This document shows, piece after piece, positions 34,180-42,658 of a stretch of 43,425 bases of DNA. A program made the position numbers and the translations under genes. Numbering within the stretch: the stretch's first letter is position 1; each line of letters starts with the position of its first letter. Origin of the DNA: DAISJD01 sp036821645 (lineage in GTDB: Bacteria; Pseudomonadota; Alphaproteobacteria; ATCC43930; CGMCC-115725); contig DAISJD010000011.1 of the NCBI GenBank assembly GCA_036821645.1, forward strand, positions 1-43,425, given 5' to 3'. The notes below the pieces were generated by a model. The model worked only from the letters and a program-made list of their open reading frames with translations, made no database searches and was not told the origin of the DNA.

Positions 34180-34887
34180 GTGAAGAAAGTCCATAAAGAG
34201 GCAACGGCGGCACTGGCCGGGGTGTTGCGCGACGGCATGGTGATCATGTCCGGCGGGTTCGGCCTGTGCGGCATCCCCGACAGTCTGATTTTGGCGATCC
34301 GGGAGTCCGGTGTGACGGGGCTTACGGTCATTTCCAATAATGCCGGTGTCGATGGGGCAGGGCTTGGTTTGTTGCTGGAAACCCGGCAGATCAAGAAAAT
34401 GATCAGCTCGTATGTCGGCGAGAATAAATTATTTGCCCAACAATATCTGTCGGGCGAATTGGAATTGGAATTCAATCCGCAGGGCACTTTGGCCGAACGC
34501 ATTCGGGCCGGTGGTGCCGGTGTGCCCGCTTTCTTCACCAAGACGGGCGTCGGCACCTTGGTCGCGGAAGGCAAGGAAGAGCGGATTTTCAACGGCGAAC
34601 GCTACATCATGGAAACCGGGCTCGTCGCCGATCTCGCCGTGGTTCATGCCTGGAAAGGCGACACAGAGGGCAATCTCGTCTATCGCAAGACGGCGCGCAA
34701 TTTCAACCCGATGATGGCGACGGCCGGCAAGATCACCGTGGCCCAGGTGGAACATTTGGTTCCGGCAGGCGAAATCGATCCCGACCATATCCATACGCCG
34801 GGCATTTTCGTGCAGCGTATCGTCCATGTGCCGGATGCGATGAAGCGGATCGAGCAACGCACGGTGCGTCCCCGCCCCGCCGCCTGA
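34180..34887 (+). CDS. scoA: 3-oxoacid CoA-transferase subunit A
   Basis: A 235-residue alpha subunit of a succinyl-CoA:3-ketoacid (or related) CoA-transferase, which activates acetoacetate using succinyl-CoA. Family motifs: MSGGFGLCGIPDSLI near residue 22, SNNAGVDGAGLGLLL, MISSYVGENKLF, FNPQGTLAERIRAGGAGVPAFFTKTGVGT and ADLAVVHAWKGDTEGNLVYRKTARNFNP. I chose the GTG at 34180 because GAGG lies 9 nt upstream and the product then begins KKVHKEA as relatives do; ATG 34159 has no site. Subunit B follows after 113 nt on the same strand, and the two form a complex. Confidence 0.93.
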   Translation: MKKVHKEATAALAGVLRDGMVIMSGGFGLCGIPDSLILAIRESGVTGLTVISNNAGVDGAGLGLLLETRQIKKMISSYVGENKLFAQQYLSGELELEFNPQGTLAERIRAGGAGVPAFFTKTGVGTLVAEGKEERIFNGERYIMETGLVADLAVVHAWKGDTEGNLVYRKTARNFNPMMATAGKITVAQVEHLVPAGEIDPDHIHTPGIFVQRIVHVPDAMKRIEQRTVRPRPAA

Positions 34888-35000
34888 TCCCCATGATCGG
34901 CGCATTGCCGCCGTCGTGATGCATCTTTATCAGAGAAAAGGCGGTCATCAGGCGGCGTTTATCGCTGGCACCTGGATCGCCGCACAGCAGGAGTCATCTC

Positions 35001-35654
35001 ATGGCCTGGACTCGTGAAGAAATGGCCAGCCGCGCAGCGCTGGAATTACAGGATGGGTTCTATGTGAATCTCGGCATCGGGATTCCAACCCTCGTATCGA
35101 ATTATATCCCGGCCGGTATCACCGTTCAGTTGCAGAGCGAAAACGGCATGTTGGGCATGGGCCCTTTCCCCTATGAAGGGGATGAGGATCCCGATCTCAT
35201 CAACGCGGGCAAGCAAACCATCACCGAATTGCCGACCACCAGCTATTTCGACAGTGCCGCGTCCTTCGGCATGATCCGGGGCGGTCATGTCGATCTGTCG
35301 ATCTTGGGGGCGATGCAGGTCGCCCAAAATGGCGATCTCGCCAATTGGATGATCCCCGGCAAGATGGTGAAGGGCATGGGCGGGGCCATGGACCTCGTCG
35401 CCGGGGTCAAAAAGGTCGTCGTGTTGATGGAACATACGGCGAAGGATGGCGAGCATAAATTGCTCGAATCCTGCAACCTGCCCCTGACCGGGGCGGGTGT
35501 CGTCGATCTTGTGATCACGGATCTTGCCGTGTTCAAGATCGATGAAACCGGTATGACGCTGCTTGAAGTGGCGCCGGGCGTCACCTTGGACGAGGTGCGG
35601 ACGAAGACCGGTGCGACCTATGCCGTCAGCGAGACGGTCAAGGTGAACGGTTAA
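35001..35654 (+). CDS. scoB: 3-oxoacid CoA-transferase subunit B
   Basis: A 217-residue beta subunit carrying the active site. Glu47 in QLQSENGMLGMGP forms the glutamyl-CoA thioester intermediate. GFYVNLGIGIPTLVSNYIP, the SFGMIRGGHVDLSILGAMQV block, and MVKGMGGAMDLVAGVKKVVVLMEHTAKDGEHKLL are diagnostic. GGAG stands 7 nt before the ATG. It partners subunit A and works in ketone-body or branched-chain/aromatic acid breakdown in the cytoplasm. An 8-bp hairpin (35675-35695) follows the stop. Confidence 0.95.
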   Translation: MAWTREEMASRAALELQDGFYVNLGIGIPTLVSNYIPAGITVQLQSENGMLGMGPFPYEGDEDPDLINAGKQTITELPTTSYFDSAASFGMIRGGHVDLSILGAMQVAQNGDLANWMIPGKMVKGMGGAMDLVAGVKKVVVLMEHTAKDGEHKLLESCNLPLTGAGVVDLVITDLAVFKIDETGMTLLEVAPGVTLDEVRTKTGATYAVSETVKVNG

Positions 35655-35674
35655 GGGGTTTTCGATTGAAGAGG

Positions 35675-35695
35675 CCCTCCCCGCACTGGGGAGGG
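35675..35695 (+). terminator. hairpin after scoB
   Basis: Arms ccctcccc (35675-35682) and ggggaggg (35688-35695) form a perfect 8-bp stem with a 5-nt loop, 20 nt past the scoB stop. No T run follows, so termination may be partial and the aminotransferase gene 35 nt on could be read through. Confidence 0.5.
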
Positions 35696-35729
35696 TATGT
35701 ATCTGATCGGTGGATGGGGAAATACCGCA

Positions 35730-36917
35730 ATGAACGAGACCATAGAGCGTATCGGCCGAGCTTCTTGCGGTATCAGCCCGACCATCGCGGCCTTAAAGCC
35801 GTCCTTGATCGGGGAAGTCTCGAAACATGGGTTCGGCAAGCCGGATGTTCTGCCGCTATGGTTTGGGGAAAGCGATCAGACCACGCCAGATTTCATCTGC
35901 GACGCGGCGAGTGCAGCCCTTAAAGCCGGTCAGACGTTTTATACTTATAATACGGGGATTCCGGCCTTGCGCGCGGCCCTTGCCGCTTACGAGACCCGTC
36001 TGCATGCAAAGCCCGTCGATGCCGACCGGATTTTAGTGACCAGTGCCGGGATGCAGGGCATTTTATTGACGATGCAGACCCTGCTGGAGCCGGGCGATAG
36101 CGTCTTGGTGGTGAGCCCAGTCTGGCCGAATATTCGCGCCGCCGTCGAGATTCATCATGGCGTCGTGCGCGATGTCGCCTTGGGCCGGACGGCGGATGGT
36201 GGTTTTTTCCTCGATCTTGCCGCCCTTGCCGATGCCGTCGACGCCCGCACGCGGGCGATCTTCGTCAATTCTCCTTCAAATCCCACGGGGTGGGTGATGA
36301 ACCGGGCGGAAATGGCGGCCCTTTACGCCTTTGCCCGGGATCGGGGGCTGTGGCTCGTTGCCGATGAAGTCTATAATCGGATCGTATTTGATGGGGATGC
36401 CGCCCCGTCGTTTCTGGATCTTGTCGAACCGGACGACCGGGTCATCGTCGTCAACAGTTTTTCCAAGAATTGGGCCATGACCGGATGGCGTCTCGGCTGG
36501 CTCGTGGTCCCGCCGGATCTCATTCAGCCCCTGGCGAAACTGGTACAGTTCAATACCAGCGGGACGGCAGCCTTCATTCAATATGCCGGCGTTGCCGCCA
36601 TCGAACAGGGCGATGGGTTCATCGCCCGCATGAATGCGCAATATCGGGCCAATCGCGACCTTGTCATGGCGGCGTTTCAAGATGTGCCCCGCGTGCAATT
36701 ACGGGCACCGGATGGGGCATTTTACGCATTCCTCGCGGTAGACGGCATGGCGGATTCCGTTGCCTTTGCGATCGAGATTTTGGAAAAGACCAATGTCGGG
36801 GTCGCCCCGGGCGCTGCGTTCGGTTTGGGTGGCGAGGGTCATTTGCGCCTGTGTTTTGCGGCATCCTCCGCACGGTTGGAACCGGCGTTGGCACGACTAT
36901 CCCAGTACCTGCGGTAA
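35730..36917 (+). CDS. class I/II pyridoxal-phosphate aminotransferase
   Basis: A 395-residue fold-type I aminotransferase of the aspartate/aromatic subgroup. Key features: substrate-entry LWFGESDQTTPDFI, YTYNTGIPALRAALA, the SNPTG motif (183-187), Asp212 and Tyr215 for PLP (VADEVYNRI), the Schiff-base Lys246 in SFSKNWAMTGWRLGW, and the C-terminal RLCFA(A)S with the carboxylate-binding Arg. Cytosolic. ATG 35730 has GGGGA 9 nt upstream. Placed after CoA-transferase genes, it might feed keto acids into that route, but this is only context. The amino donor cannot be stated. Confidence 0.9.
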   Translation: MNETIERIGRASCGISPTIAALKPSLIGEVSKHGFGKPDVLPLWFGESDQTTPDFICDAASAALKAGQTFYTYNTGIPALRAALAAYETRLHAKPVDADRILVTSAGMQGILLTMQTLLEPGDSVLVVSPVWPNIRAAVEIHHGVVRDVALGRTADGGFFLDLAALADAVDARTRAIFVNSPSNPTGWVMNRAEMAALYAFARDRGLWLVADEVYNRIVFDGDAAPSFLDLVEPDDRVIVVNSFSKNWAMTGWRLGWLVVPPDLIQPLAKLVQFNTSGTAAFIQYAGVAAIEQGDGFIARMNAQYRANRDLVMAAFQDVPRVQLRAPDGAFYAFLAVDGMADSVAFAIEILEKTNVGVAPGAAFGLGGEGHLRLCFAASSARLEPALARLSQYLR

Positions 36918-37258
36918 AACATCCCCCGTTATATGGGGAGCATGGTCGGGTCTATTGCGATGAAATGACAAGTCACCTGACATATTATCAGTATGCGGCA
37001 TTATTCCATCCTCTGTCGATGGCCTTGATGATCGATTTATTTATTAATGCGTCTCTTGAATTGCGAGAATGCCGGTAATTTTTATCGGCTTATACAGTCT
37101 ATAGGTATTGTAGATTAACTAAAAAATAACTATAAATAATATCGAATAGGGATCAAAAGGCGGTGCCTGTTTGGGGCTGCGGCGGTTCGGCGTCGCGGCC
37201 TTGAATACAAGGGCGTTAAATTTCTTGACCACCTCATTGATAGGGTAGGATATTTGCC
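36918..37258 (+). other. 341-nt spacer, A+T-rich before the regulator
   Basis: No gene is seen. A weak 5-bp stem (tcccc 36922-36926, gggga 36935-36939) follows the aminotransferase stop. From about 37000 the DNA becomes A+T-rich, with a short hairpin gccggt/atcggc (37071-37089) and TATACAGTCTATAGG just after. The region likely contains the promoter of the SufR-like gene, possibly autoregulated. Confidence 0.4.
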
Positions 37259-37939
37259 ATGGCTCTGGCCGAACTCATCGCGGTAAACCTTGACAGTGAA
37301 GAAGCCCTCGGCACAGCCGATCGAATCTTGTTTCGATTGAAGTGCCATGGGCCTCAGCGCGCCGTCGATCTGAGTTCGGTTTTGGGGACAACGGCAGAAG
37401 CCGTGCGCCAGCAATTGGTCAAGCTTGCCGGGGACGGGTTCGTGCGGGCGCGGTCCTTGGTGCAGGGGGTGGGGCGTCCCAGTCAGATTTGGGAATTGAC
37501 CGATCGCGGGGAGGAACGGTTTCCCAATACGCATGCTGAATTGACAAGCCAGTTGATCACGGCAATCCAGTCGAGCCTCGGCGAGGGTGCGATGGATCAG
37601 GTGCTGGTGACCCGCGAGACGGCCATGCGCGCGCATTACATGCAGGCCGTGCGCGGGGCCGATGAATCTGGGCGTGCAGGATTGCGGGCGCGCCTTGAAA
37701 TTCTGACCCGCTTGCGCTCCGATGAAGGCTATATGGCCCATTGGATCGAGGCCGATGATCATTTTATGTTCATTGAAAACCATTGTCCGATTCACCAAGC
37801 GGCGCGTCATTGTGCCGGATTGTGCCGATCGGAACTGGCCTTGCTGCGCGCGATTTTGGGGGGCGAGGTTCAGGTAATGCGTACGGAACATATTCAAAAC
37901 GGGGCCCGGCGTTGTGCTTATCGTATTGAACTCGTGTAG
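37259..37939 (+). CDS. SufR-like winged-helix regulator with C-terminal cysteines
   Basis: A 226-residue DNA-binding protein. The N-terminal winged helix (about 18-82) shows DRILFRLKCHGPQRAVDLSSVLGTTAEAVRQQLVKLAGDGFV and QGVGRPSQIWELTDRG, as in the ArsR/DeoR-like SufR group. The C-terminal sensor domain has CPIHQAARHCAGLC (Cys176, Cys185, Cys189) and GARRCAYRI (Cys219), a pattern associated with an iron-sulfur cluster. Against the remembered cyanobacterial SufR spacing (C-X12-C-X13-C-X14-C), the first, second and fourth cysteines fit; the third position is not Cys and Cys185 is extra. No suf or isc genes are nearby. The start has AGG-rich DNA upstream. Confidence 0.85.
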   Translation: MALAELIAVNLDSEEALGTADRILFRLKCHGPQRAVDLSSVLGTTAEAVRQQLVKLAGDGFVRARSLVQGVGRPSQIWELTDRGEERFPNTHAELTSQLITAIQSSLGEGAMDQVLVTRETAMRAHYMQAVRGADESGRAGLRARLEILTRLRSDEGYMAHWIEADDHFMFIENHCPIHQAARHCAGLCRSELALLRAILGGEVQVMRTEHIQNGARRCAYRIELV

Positions 37940-38014
37940 GCCCGATCGCACGAGCGGGACCCGCGCGCATTAGCGGGGCTTGTTTTCGGCGCGCCGGGCT
38001 TTCATACTGGCCCC

Positions 38015-38596
38015 ATGTCTCGTGCCCGCTTTCCCTCCCTTGACGATCTGAGCCCGGACAAGCCCGCGATGCGGGCTTGCGACCATCCGGGCTGTGCGGC
38101 GGAAGGAGCGTTTCGCGCCCCGCGCGATCGCAATCGCCTTGGCGATGCCGGGACGTATTATTGGTTCTGTCTCGATCATGTGCGCAACTATAACGCCGCC
38201 TGGAATTATTATGCCGGGATGAACGAGCGCGAGATCGAGGCCGAATTGCGCCGGGACAGCGTTTGGCAGCGACCGACCTGGCCCCTAGGGTGGCGGATTG
38301 CAGGGCGACAATTTTACGATCCGCTCAATCTTTACGCTGGGCGGCACGAACAGAACAGGGCCGATGGGCCGGGGATGGGCGGACGGGCGGAGAAGCGCTT
38401 TCTCAGCGAAGATGAGCGCGCATTGCTCATATTCGATATCGAACCCCCATTCACGTTGATCGAATTGAAAACGCGATACAAAATACTTGTCAAGATGCAC
38501 CATCCCGATGCCAATGGCGGCGATAAAGACGCCGAAGAACGGCTGAAGGCTATAACGCAGGCCTATGCTCTGTTGAAAACACGGTATTTTTCCTGA
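38015..38596 (+). CDS. DnaJ-domain protein upstream of cobS
   Basis: A 193-residue protein with a C-terminal J domain (about 138-193) including KILVKMHHPDANGGDKDAEERLKAITQAYALLK, with the HPD triad at 163-165. The N-terminal part has Cys22, Cys27, Cys52 and His55 (CDHPGCAAEGAF and WFCLDHVRNYN), which could bind zinc. The middle has FYDPLNLY. The same architecture is found directly before cobS in many alphaproteobacteria, suggesting a co-chaperone role for the cobaltochelatase complex; this is context-based. The start has a weak ribosome binding site. The gap to cobS is 28 nt. Confidence 0.88.
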   Translation: MSRARFPSLDDLSPDKPAMRACDHPGCAAEGAFRAPRDRNRLGDAGTYYWFCLDHVRNYNAAWNYYAGMNEREIEAELRRDSVWQRPTWPLGWRIAGRQFYDPLNLYAGRHEQNRADGPGMGGRAEKRFLSEDERALLIFDIEPPFTLIELKTRYKILVKMHHPDANGGDKDAEERLKAITQAYALLKTRYFS

Positions 38597-38624
38597 TCCC
38601 ACCCACTCACGGAATTGCAGGCTG

Positions 38625-39641
38625 ATGTCATCCGCTCATTCATCCAGCACCTATACATCTCGGGACGACTCCGCCGCCGGTCTTCCCGACACCCATGTTT
38701 CAGTGCGCGAGGTCTTCGGTATCGATACCGATATGCAGGTGCCGGCCTTTTCGGTCGCCACGGAACATGTGCCGGATCGCGATGATGCGTATCTGTTCGA
38801 TCGGGAAACCACGCTTGCCATTTTGGCCGGGTTTGCCTTCAACCGCCGCGTGATGGTTCAAGGATATCACGGGACGGGCAAATCGACCCATATCGAACAG
38901 GTGGCCGCCCGGTTGAATTGGCCCTGTATCCGGGTCAATCTCGACAGCCATATCAGTCGAATCGATCTCATCGGCAAGGATGCGATCGTGCTGCGCGACG
39001 GTAAGCAGGTCACCGAATATCGCGAAGGCATGTTGCCCTGGGCGCTGCAATCTCCGACCGCCCTCGTGTTCGATGAATATGATGCCGGGCGGCCCGATGT
39101 GATGTTCGTGATCCAACGGGTGTTGGAGGTCGAGGGCAAGCTCACCCTGTTGGACCAGAACAGGGTGATCCGCCCGCATAAGGCGTTTCGGATTTTCGCC
39201 ACGACCAACACGATCGGTCTCGGCGACACCACCGGTCTTTATCATGGCACGCAGCAGATCAACCAAGGTCAGATGGATCGTTGGAACATCGTGACGACCT
39301 TGAACTACCTGCCGCCCGAGCATGAGATTGCCATCGTCTCGGCCAAGGTCAAGGGCTATGAAGGCGATGCCGGGCGCAAGAAGATCGCCGCCATGGTGTC
39401 TCTGGCCGATCTGTCGCGGTCAGGCTTCATCAATGGCGATATTTCCACGGTGATGTCGCCGCGTACGGTGATTACCTGGGCCGAGAATGCCAAGATTTTC
39501 GGCGGTGACATCGCCTTTGCCTTCCGCGTGACGTTCCTCAATAAATGCGATGAGGTGGAACGGCCCATCGTCGCCGAATATTACCAACGGTGCTTTGGCA
39601 CTGAACTGCGTGAATCCGGGGTCAAGGGGGCGCGCGCCTGA
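38625..39641 (+). CDS. cobS: cobaltochelatase subunit CobS
   Basis: A 338-residue AAA+ ATPase of the aerobic cobalt chelatase CobNST, which inserts Co2+ into hydrogenobyrinic acid a,c-diamide. Walker A is GYHGTGKST (80-88) and Walker B ALVFDEYD (Asp150, Glu151). Sensor-type FRIFATTNTIGLGDTTGLYHGTQQINQGQMDRW is diagnostic. Length is normal. CAGG precedes the ATG. CobS and CobT form a ring complex that drives CobN, whose gene is elsewhere. This CobS is the cobaltochelatase type, not the cobalamin synthase of the same name. cobT starts 54 nt on. Confidence 0.96.
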   Translation: MSSAHSSSTYTSRDDSAAGLPDTHVSVREVFGIDTDMQVPAFSVATEHVPDRDDAYLFDRETTLAILAGFAFNRRVMVQGYHGTGKSTHIEQVAARLNWPCIRVNLDSHISRIDLIGKDAIVLRDGKQVTEYREGMLPWALQSPTALVFDEYDAGRPDVMFVIQRVLEVEGKLTLLDQNRVIRPHKAFRIFATTNTIGLGDTTGLYHGTQQINQGQMDRWNIVTTLNYLPPEHEIAIVSAKVKGYEGDAGRKKIAAMVSLADLSRSGFINGDISTVMSPRTVITWAENAKIFGGDIAFAFRVTFLNKCDEVERPIVAEYYQRCFGTELRESGVKGARA

Positions 39642-39695
39642 TATCGGAGGGGGGCTGCCCCCCGTCGATCGGCGTGAAAGAGAGGAACTGGCGCT

Positions 39696-41564
39696 ATGAG
39701 TTCGGCCGAAACGCCCCTGGAACAATTTAAGCGGTCGACGGCGGCAACCCTGCGCACGCTCGCGGATCGCGAAGATCTGACGGTGAGTTATGCCGCCGAC
39801 CCGCCCGGTCTTACCGGCACGCGGGCGCGCCTGCCCTTGCCGCCGCGCGACCTGCCGGCGGATGCTGCGGCCCAGGTCCGGGGCGCTGCGGATGCCATTG
39901 CGCTCCGCCTGCGCCATCATGATAAGGCCATCCATGCCCGGCGCGAACCGTCGAGCGAGCGGGCGCGGGCGATTTTCGATGCGGTCGAACAGGCCCGCGT
40001 CGAGGCACTGGGGGCGAAGGCGATGCCCGGCGTCGCCGGCAATCTTGGAGCGGCCCTCCAAGAACGGTATCGCCGCATGGGGTTCGATCGGCTCGACCCC
40101 AGTACCGATCAGGCCCTGACCGAGGTCATTCGCCTGATGGCGCGCGAAGCCCTGACCGGCGAATTGCCGCCGCCTGCGGCGCGTCGGATTTACGAACAAT
40201 GGCATCCGCTGATCGGCCCGCGTCTCGTCGATGATCTGTCGCTTTTGGCCCGGACCATGGCCGATCAGGATGCCTATGCCCGCGCGACGCGGCAATTGAT
40301 CCAAGATCTCGATATGGATCTCGGCAATAGCGAAAGCGAGAGAAGCGAGGAAGAGCCAGAACAAAACCAAGGGGATCAGGCTTCTGACGATTCGAAAACC
40401 CAACCGCAACCGTCGAGTGGCGAAGGTCAGCGCGCCGAACAGGAAACGGTCCCGGACGAATCGGCGGACCGGGATGGCAGCGATGCCGGGTCCGACGATG
40501 AGAGCGGCGAGATGCGGGGGGAACCCGGGGATGATGACGATGCCCCCCGGCCCGGCACCCCCGGACAGATGAAACGATCCGACGGGACGGGGGACGATCC
40601 CGCCGCCTATCGGGCTTTTTCGAGGGAGTCCGATGAAATCGTCAGTGCCGACGATCTGTGCGATGCGGACGAATTGACCCGCCTGCGGGCGATGCTCGAC
40701 CAACAATTGAGCCATTTGCAGGGTGTGATCGGTAAATTGGCCAATCGCCTGCAACGGCGTCTTATGGCAAAGCAGCAACGATCCTGGGAATTCGACCTCG
40801 AAGAAGGCTTGTTGGATAGCGCACGGTTGGCCCGGGTGATTACCAACCCGCTTCATGCTCTGTCCTATAAGATCGAAAAGGAAACCGATTTTCGCGACAC
40901 GGTCGTCACATTGCTGATTGATAATTCCGGTTCGATGCGCGGCCGGCCGATCGGGGTTGCGGCGATGACCGCCGATATCTTGGCGCGGACCTTGGAACGG
41001 TGCAACGTCAAGGTCGAGATTTTAGGATTTACCACCCGCGCCTGGAAGGGCGGCCAAGCGCGCGAACGGTGGGTCGCCGCTGGCAAGCCCGCCAATCCGG
41101 GCCGGTTGAACGATCTGCGCCACATTATCTATAAGCCGGCCGATGCGCCCTGGCGTCGGGCACGGCGATCCTTGGGCCTTATGCTGCGCGAGGGGATCCT
41201 CAAGGAAAATATCGATGGCGAGGCCCTGCTCTGGGCCCATGATCGCCTGATGGCGCGCCCTGAACAACGGCGCATTCTGATGGTGATTTCCGATGGCGCG
41301 CCGGTCGACGATTCGACCCAGGGCGTCAATCCCGGCGGGTATCTCGAACGGCATTTGCGCCAGACGATCGAGATGATCGAACGACGCTCGCCCGTCGCGT
41401 TGGTCGCGATCGGGATCGGCCATGACGTAACCCGCTATTATCGTCGGGCGGTGACGATCGTCGATGTCGAGCAATTGGGCGGCACCGTGATGGAACAATT
41501 GGCGGCTCTCTTCGATGAAGATACCCCCCGCGCCCGCCATGTCGCCCGGCGCCGGGTCGCCTGA
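39696..41564 (+). CDS. cobT: cobaltochelatase subunit CobT
   Basis: A 622-residue partner of CobS. The N-terminal domain (about 1-210) is followed by a strongly acidic Asp/Glu/Ser/Gly-rich linker (about 210-305), then a region with HALSYKIEKETDFRDTVVTLLIDNSGSMRGRPI leading into a von Willebrand A domain. The MIDAS signature is Asp409-x-Ser411-x-Ser413. LMVISDGAPVDDS near residue 530 supplies the second metal-site part. GAGAGGAA precedes the ATG. Acidic linkers of this sort are normal for CobT. It ends at a strong bidirectional terminator. Confidence 0.96.
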   Translation: MSSAETPLEQFKRSTAATLRTLADREDLTVSYAADPPGLTGTRARLPLPPRDLPADAAAQVRGAADAIALRLRHHDKAIHARREPSSERARAIFDAVEQARVEALGAKAMPGVAGNLGAALQERYRRMGFDRLDPSTDQALTEVIRLMAREALTGELPPPAARRIYEQWHPLIGPRLVDDLSLLARTMADQDAYARATRQLIQDLDMDLGNSESERSEEEPEQNQGDQASDDSKTQPQPSSGEGQRAEQETVPDESADRDGSDAGSDDESGEMRGEPGDDDDAPRPGTPGQMKRSDGTGDDPAAYRAFSRESDEIVSADDLCDADELTRLRAMLDQQLSHLQGVIGKLANRLQRRLMAKQQRSWEFDLEEGLLDSARLARVITNPLHALSYKIEKETDFRDTVVTLLIDNSGSMRGRPIGVAAMTADILARTLERCNVKVEILGFTTRAWKGGQARERWVAAGKPANPGRLNDLRHIIYKPADAPWRRARRSLGLMLREGILKENIDGEALLWAHDRLMARPEQRRILMVISDGAPVDDSTQGVNPGGYLERHLRQTIEMIERRSPVALVAIGIGHDVTRYYRRAVTIVDVEQLGGTVMEQLAALFDEDTPRARHVARRRVA

Positions 41565-41596
41565 TCGGGCCCGATGCCGCCATAACGGTCGCCCAT

Positions 41597-41636
41597 AAAA
41601 AAGGCCGCCCCCGCTGATGAAAGGGGGCGGCTTTCG
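41597..41636. terminator. bidirectional terminator between cobT and the hydrolase
   Basis: Arms gccgccccc (41604-41612) and gggggcggc (41623-41631) make a perfect 9-bp G+C-rich stem with a 10-nt loop. TTT follows on the plus strand, and a run of six A (41597-41602) gives a T run on the minus strand. It lies between convergent stops. Confidence 0.9.
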
Positions 41637-41651
41637 TTATTCTAAGAGCGT

Positions 41652-42524
41652 TTATTGAACGCCGTAATTCTTCAACCAGTCGATCGCCCGCTTCATGCCG
41701 TCCATCGAGGCTTCGGCATTGTAGCTCGGCCGATAGTCGGCATTGAAACCGTGATCGGCATCGGGATAGACGACGAAATTGGACCGGCTTTTGCCAGCCG
41801 CCAGTTTTTGCTTCATCTCTTCGACATCGTTGAGCGAGATCCCCTGATCCTTGCCGCCGTAAAGGCCGAGCACGGGGATCTTGATCGTGTCGACGACATC
41901 GATCGGATGCTGCGGGAAGGCATCCGACACCTTGCCCTTCAACGGGCCGTACCAGGCAACGCCCGCCCTGAGGTTCGGGTTATGGGCGGCATACATCCAC
42001 ACCATGCGACCGCCGCGACAGAAGCCGGTAATGCCGACCTTCTTGATGTCGCCGCCATTCTTGCCGACCCAGGCGAAGGTGGCATCGAGATCGGCGAAGG
42101 ATTGGGTATCCGGGGCCTTGTTGACGACGGCGATCACCTCTTTGATGTCGGAGATCTTAGTCACATCGCCGAGGCGCGAATAAAGTTCAGGGGCGATGGC
42201 CAGGAATCCGGCCTTGGCAAAGCGGCGGCAGACATCCTTGATATGTTCGTGCACGCCGAAAATCTCTTCGACCACGATCACGGTCGGCAGATTTTTGCCG
42301 ACGGCGGGGGCGGCGCGGTAGGCGGGAATTTCGCCGTCGGCGACGGGAATCTTCACTTCGCCGGTGACGAGCCCCTCGGACGAGGTGGTGATCGGTTCAG
42401 CGGCGAGCGGCTGCACCGAAAGGGCAAAGCCGGTGGCGAGGGTGGTCATCATAAAGCCGCGCCGGGTAAGATCCATCCGGGGGAGGAGACCCTGTTCGTC
42501 TTGATTGTCTACCTGATCCTTCAT
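41652..42524 (-). CDS. Tat-exported dienelactone hydrolase family protein
   Basis: A 290-residue hydrolase. The N-terminal TRRGFMMTTLATGFALSV (20-37) is a twin-arginine signal, so export in folded form to the periplasm is likely. The catalytic triad is Cys169 (GITGFCRGGR), Asp226 (YGGKDQGI) and His258 (DADHGF). EEIFGVHEHI near residue 86 is typical of dienelactone hydrolases. Substrate unknown; carboxymethylenebutenolide itself is only one option. ATG 42524 has GGATGGAA upstream; a longer frame to 42569 is less likely. A lone gene, convergent with cobT. Confidence 0.9.
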   Translation of the reverse strand: MKDQVDNQDEQGLLPRMDLTRRGFMMTTLATGFALSVQPLAAEPITTSSEGLVTGEVKIPVADGEIPAYRAAPAVGKNLPTVIVVEEIFGVHEHIKDVCRRFAKAGFLAIAPELYSRLGDVTKISDIKEVIAVVNKAPDTQSFADLDATFAWVGKNGGDIKKVGITGFCRGGRMVWMYAAHNPNLRAGVAWYGPLKGKVSDAFPQHPIDVVDTIKIPVLGLYGGKDQGISLNDVEEMKQKLAAGKSRSNFVVYPDADHGFNADYRPSYNAEASMDGMKRAIDWLKNYGVQ

Positions 42525-42658
42525 GGTTTTCCATCCTGTTGTGATCGGCCGAAACGGCACCCGGACCAAGGGTGGTCCAGGCGCGCACTGGGCTGGATCA
42601 TCGCTGAAAGCCTATGGCCGGACAAGAGAACAAACGGGGTGACGATCCAACTGAGGGG

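Noticed and set aside
38597..38624. Cobalamin riboswitch before cobS
   Set aside because: The gap is only 28 nt and no B12-box-like sequence was seen there or upstream of the DnaJ-domain gene.
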